From Boothiomyces macroporosus (Eukaryota; Chytridiomycota; Chytridiomycetes; Rhizophydiales; Terramycetaceae), in assembly GCA_027604185.1 (NCBI GenBank), contig JADGKB010000125.1, forward strand, positions 1 through 35,186: a stretch of DNA of 35,186 bases, in the 5' to 3' direction. This document shows positions 33,688 through 35,186 of this stretch, piece after piece. The position numbers and the translations under genes were made by a program. The notes beneath the pieces are model-generated. The model saw nothing but the letters and a program-made list of their open reading frames with translations. It did not search any database and was not told where the DNA came from. Every line of letters begins with the position of its first letter. Positions within the stretch are counted from its first letter, which is position 1.

Positions 33688-35025
33688 ATGTCCTTTTCTG
33701 ATGACCAACAACCGACTACCATTACGAGGGAGGACTATCTATGCAAGGGATGCAAACATTCTATTTCACAACCAATATTCTATAACGGCGAGATATGGCA
33801 CAACTCTTGCTTCAACATCCACAGTGTTTGGAAAACAAGCTACTCTGTCGCAATATTATTTTTCGACATTCATGTAGAAGATATGGATTTAGAGCATCAC
33901 CTGGAAAGAGTTTGGGAAACATTTAATGATATGGATGCATGCTTACAAACAAATTGCAGTATTCTAATGAAGGAACTAAAGAGAAACAACAAGCCGATGG
34001 AATCCGCTTTTATAATGGACTCCTGCGCGGTATTATTGGAGCAACTCCAAGCCATTTTGTGGGTATTCGAAAACCTCCAGAGTAGATATAAAGATAAAAT
34101 TAATAGACAAGGTAAATTTATTTAATGTAGTTTATAAAAGCACATTGGATGATTTAAAAAATATCGTTATCACTGTGAAAGAGTATCTGGATTTCTGTAC
34201 CAGGGAAATAAAACTTGGAATGAATTCAGCTGCAATATTGGCATTGTCTATACGCGAATCCAGGTTTGCGGTATCTAATTGTTTGCGATACTTGGTACTA
34301 GCATCCTTGGCAATGGTAATATGTCCTGATACTAGGATAAACCATATCTCGACTTTATTCTGAAAAAAATATTGGAAAAGTCTTACAATTTGGCATTACT
34401 ACCGGTATGTAATGAAACATACGGCAGTCTTTATGAGCGAGATACATTCGCACTCTGTAATATTCGTTACCGACACCTGTTAATGACAGATACAGTAAAA
34501 ACCAGTAGTTTGCATCGGAACGGTAAAACGAAAGGCTTCCTCTATGTAAATTACGAAGGACTGTCGAGCATACCGGAATCTAACATTTCACCAGAGGAAT
34601 ACGATACCAAGATAAAAGACGCGGTACCAGATTCTTGTACAACTGAGCCTGTTCACAAACATAGAAGGATACCAACAGTTTTTAGACACGATATTCATAA
34701 ACCTAAAGTTGAGAAGCAATCAAAGAAGGAATCTATAAATAAGCGTATTTCGGTGTTGGTTGATAACAGACGGAATAGCTGTTGCTCGGATACAGGGTCT
34801 AGGAGAGATTCAGCAAGTATCAGGGTTCAGTTTGATGACGAGATAACTAGTCATGGAGGGAAAAGTAGCTATAGACCAATAGCAGCTAAAATATCTGATC
34901 AAAATGAGAGCGATTCAGATTCGGTATTCTCAATCAAAAACAAGGCCCCAATCTTGTTTTCTAAAACTAAAAAAATACTAGCTATTTTCAAGAGAATACT
35001 ACAATCAGGGCTTAAAGTAAACTAA
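33688..35025 (+). CDS. Half-LIM zinc-finger protein with helical core and Ser/Arg-rich tail
   Basis: Three exons: 33688-34111, 34131-34315 and 34336-35025, encoding 432 residues. Introns are 19 nt (GTAAATTTATTTAATGTAG) and 20 nt (GTAATATGTCCTGATACTAG). Near residues 19-40, LCKGCKHSISQPIFYNGEIW is followed by HNSCF, giving the CxxC...HxxC first zinc module of a LIM domain with the typical WHxxCF. The second module (CxxC...CxxD/H) is absent. Residues about 60-215 are helical (LEHHLERVWETFNDMDACL). The C-terminal half is basic, polar and probably disordered, with KKESINKRISVLVDNRRNS and GSRRDSASIRV resembling kinase sites. This could be a cytoskeletal or polarity adaptor of fungal type; function is inferred weakly. 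Its stop is 31 nt from the convergent HSP90 stop. Confidence 0.8.
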
Positions 35026-35056
35026 TATACTTTTATTATCGCAAAATAAAAACTAC

Positions 35057-35186
35057 TTAATCAACTTCTTCCATTTGAGATTCAACAGCAACGTCTTCAA
35101 GTGGTGGGAGGTCATCCACAACTTCCACGGTTTCGTCTTCATCGATGCTCAAACCTAATTTGATCATACGGTGGATACGGTTTGCA
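35057..35186 (-). CDS. HSP90: Cytosolic HSP90 (C-terminal fragment, cut by window edge)
   Basis: The last 42 codons and stop of an HSP90 gene that continues beyond the right edge. The frame reads [18 protein letters not shown], then an acidic stretch ([14 protein letters not shown]), and ends MEEVD, the TPR-cochaperone-docking pentapeptide of cytosolic HSP90. The MEEVD ending excludes the ER (KDEL) and mitochondrial forms. It is convergent with the LIM gene at 31 nt. Confidence 0.97.
   Translation of the reverse strand, partial: ANRIHRMIKLGLSIDEDETVEVVDDLPPLEDVAVESQMEEVD

Overview
The window is nuclear DNA of a eukaryote. It is AT-rich and gene-dense, uses the standard code (TAA, TAG and TGA all serve as stops), and its genes are broken by spliceosomal introns. 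The gene set (purple acid phosphatase, two YIP1-family proteins, SPC25, TRM61, ATIC, SURF6, PI4K alpha/STT4, TSEN34/Sen34, NUP188, HSP90) is pan-eukaryotic. A fungus or fungus-like opisthokont is my guess, but nothing here proves the lineage.

The outstanding property is intron size. I located 43 introns whose removal restores a continuous, usually family-matching, reading frame. 25 are exactly 19 nt, 14 are 20 nt, two are 21 nt, one is 18 nt and one is 17 nt. They look like gtaagtcgtgttaatgtag: a GT start, a TAAY branch-like motif and an AG about five bases later. All 25 of the 19-nt introns have T at position 12 and A at position 14. Almost every apparent frameshift in the window is one of these introns. 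A few less certain models need 30-46 nt introns.

Layout. 1-1059: two small uncertain genes. 1138-3607: divergent Gfo/Idh/MocA oxidoreductase (-) and fatty-acyl-reductase-like protein (+). 3680-5958: purple acid phosphatase and a YIPF5/YIP1 protein, both (-). 6272-10126: SPC25, TRM61 and ATIC, all (+). 10244-15006: four tandem copies of an unassigned seven-helix membrane protein with shared intron positions. 15064-16020: SURF6/Rrp14. 16061-18061: a small gene, a berberine-bridge-type FAD oxidase and another small gene, all (-). 18167-23396: PI4K alpha in nine exons. 23543-26865: YIPF1/2-like protein, a Cys-rich membrane protein, an unassigned membrane protein and Sen34, all (-). 26899-30930: NUP188, divergent from Sen34 with 33 nt between start codons. 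31262-33295: beta-lactamase-type serine hydrolase fused to a membrane domain. 33688-35025: protein with half a LIM domain. 35057-35186: C-terminus of cytosolic HSP90 (-), cut by the window edge.

Compactness shows elsewhere too. In seven genes the stop codon lies inside or against an AATAAA poly(A) signal. Neighbours are often separated by 20-150 nt, and Sen34 overlaps the gene after it by 19 bp. Short tandem repeats of 25 and 27 nt sit just behind stop codons, and a 27-nt repeat lies inside the Sen34 linker. The genes are unrelated housekeeping functions (purine synthesis, tRNA modification and splicing, kinetochore, nuclear pore, Golgi traffic, phosphoinositide signalling), so this is ordinary core chromosome with one lineage-specific membrane-protein array, not a functional cluster.
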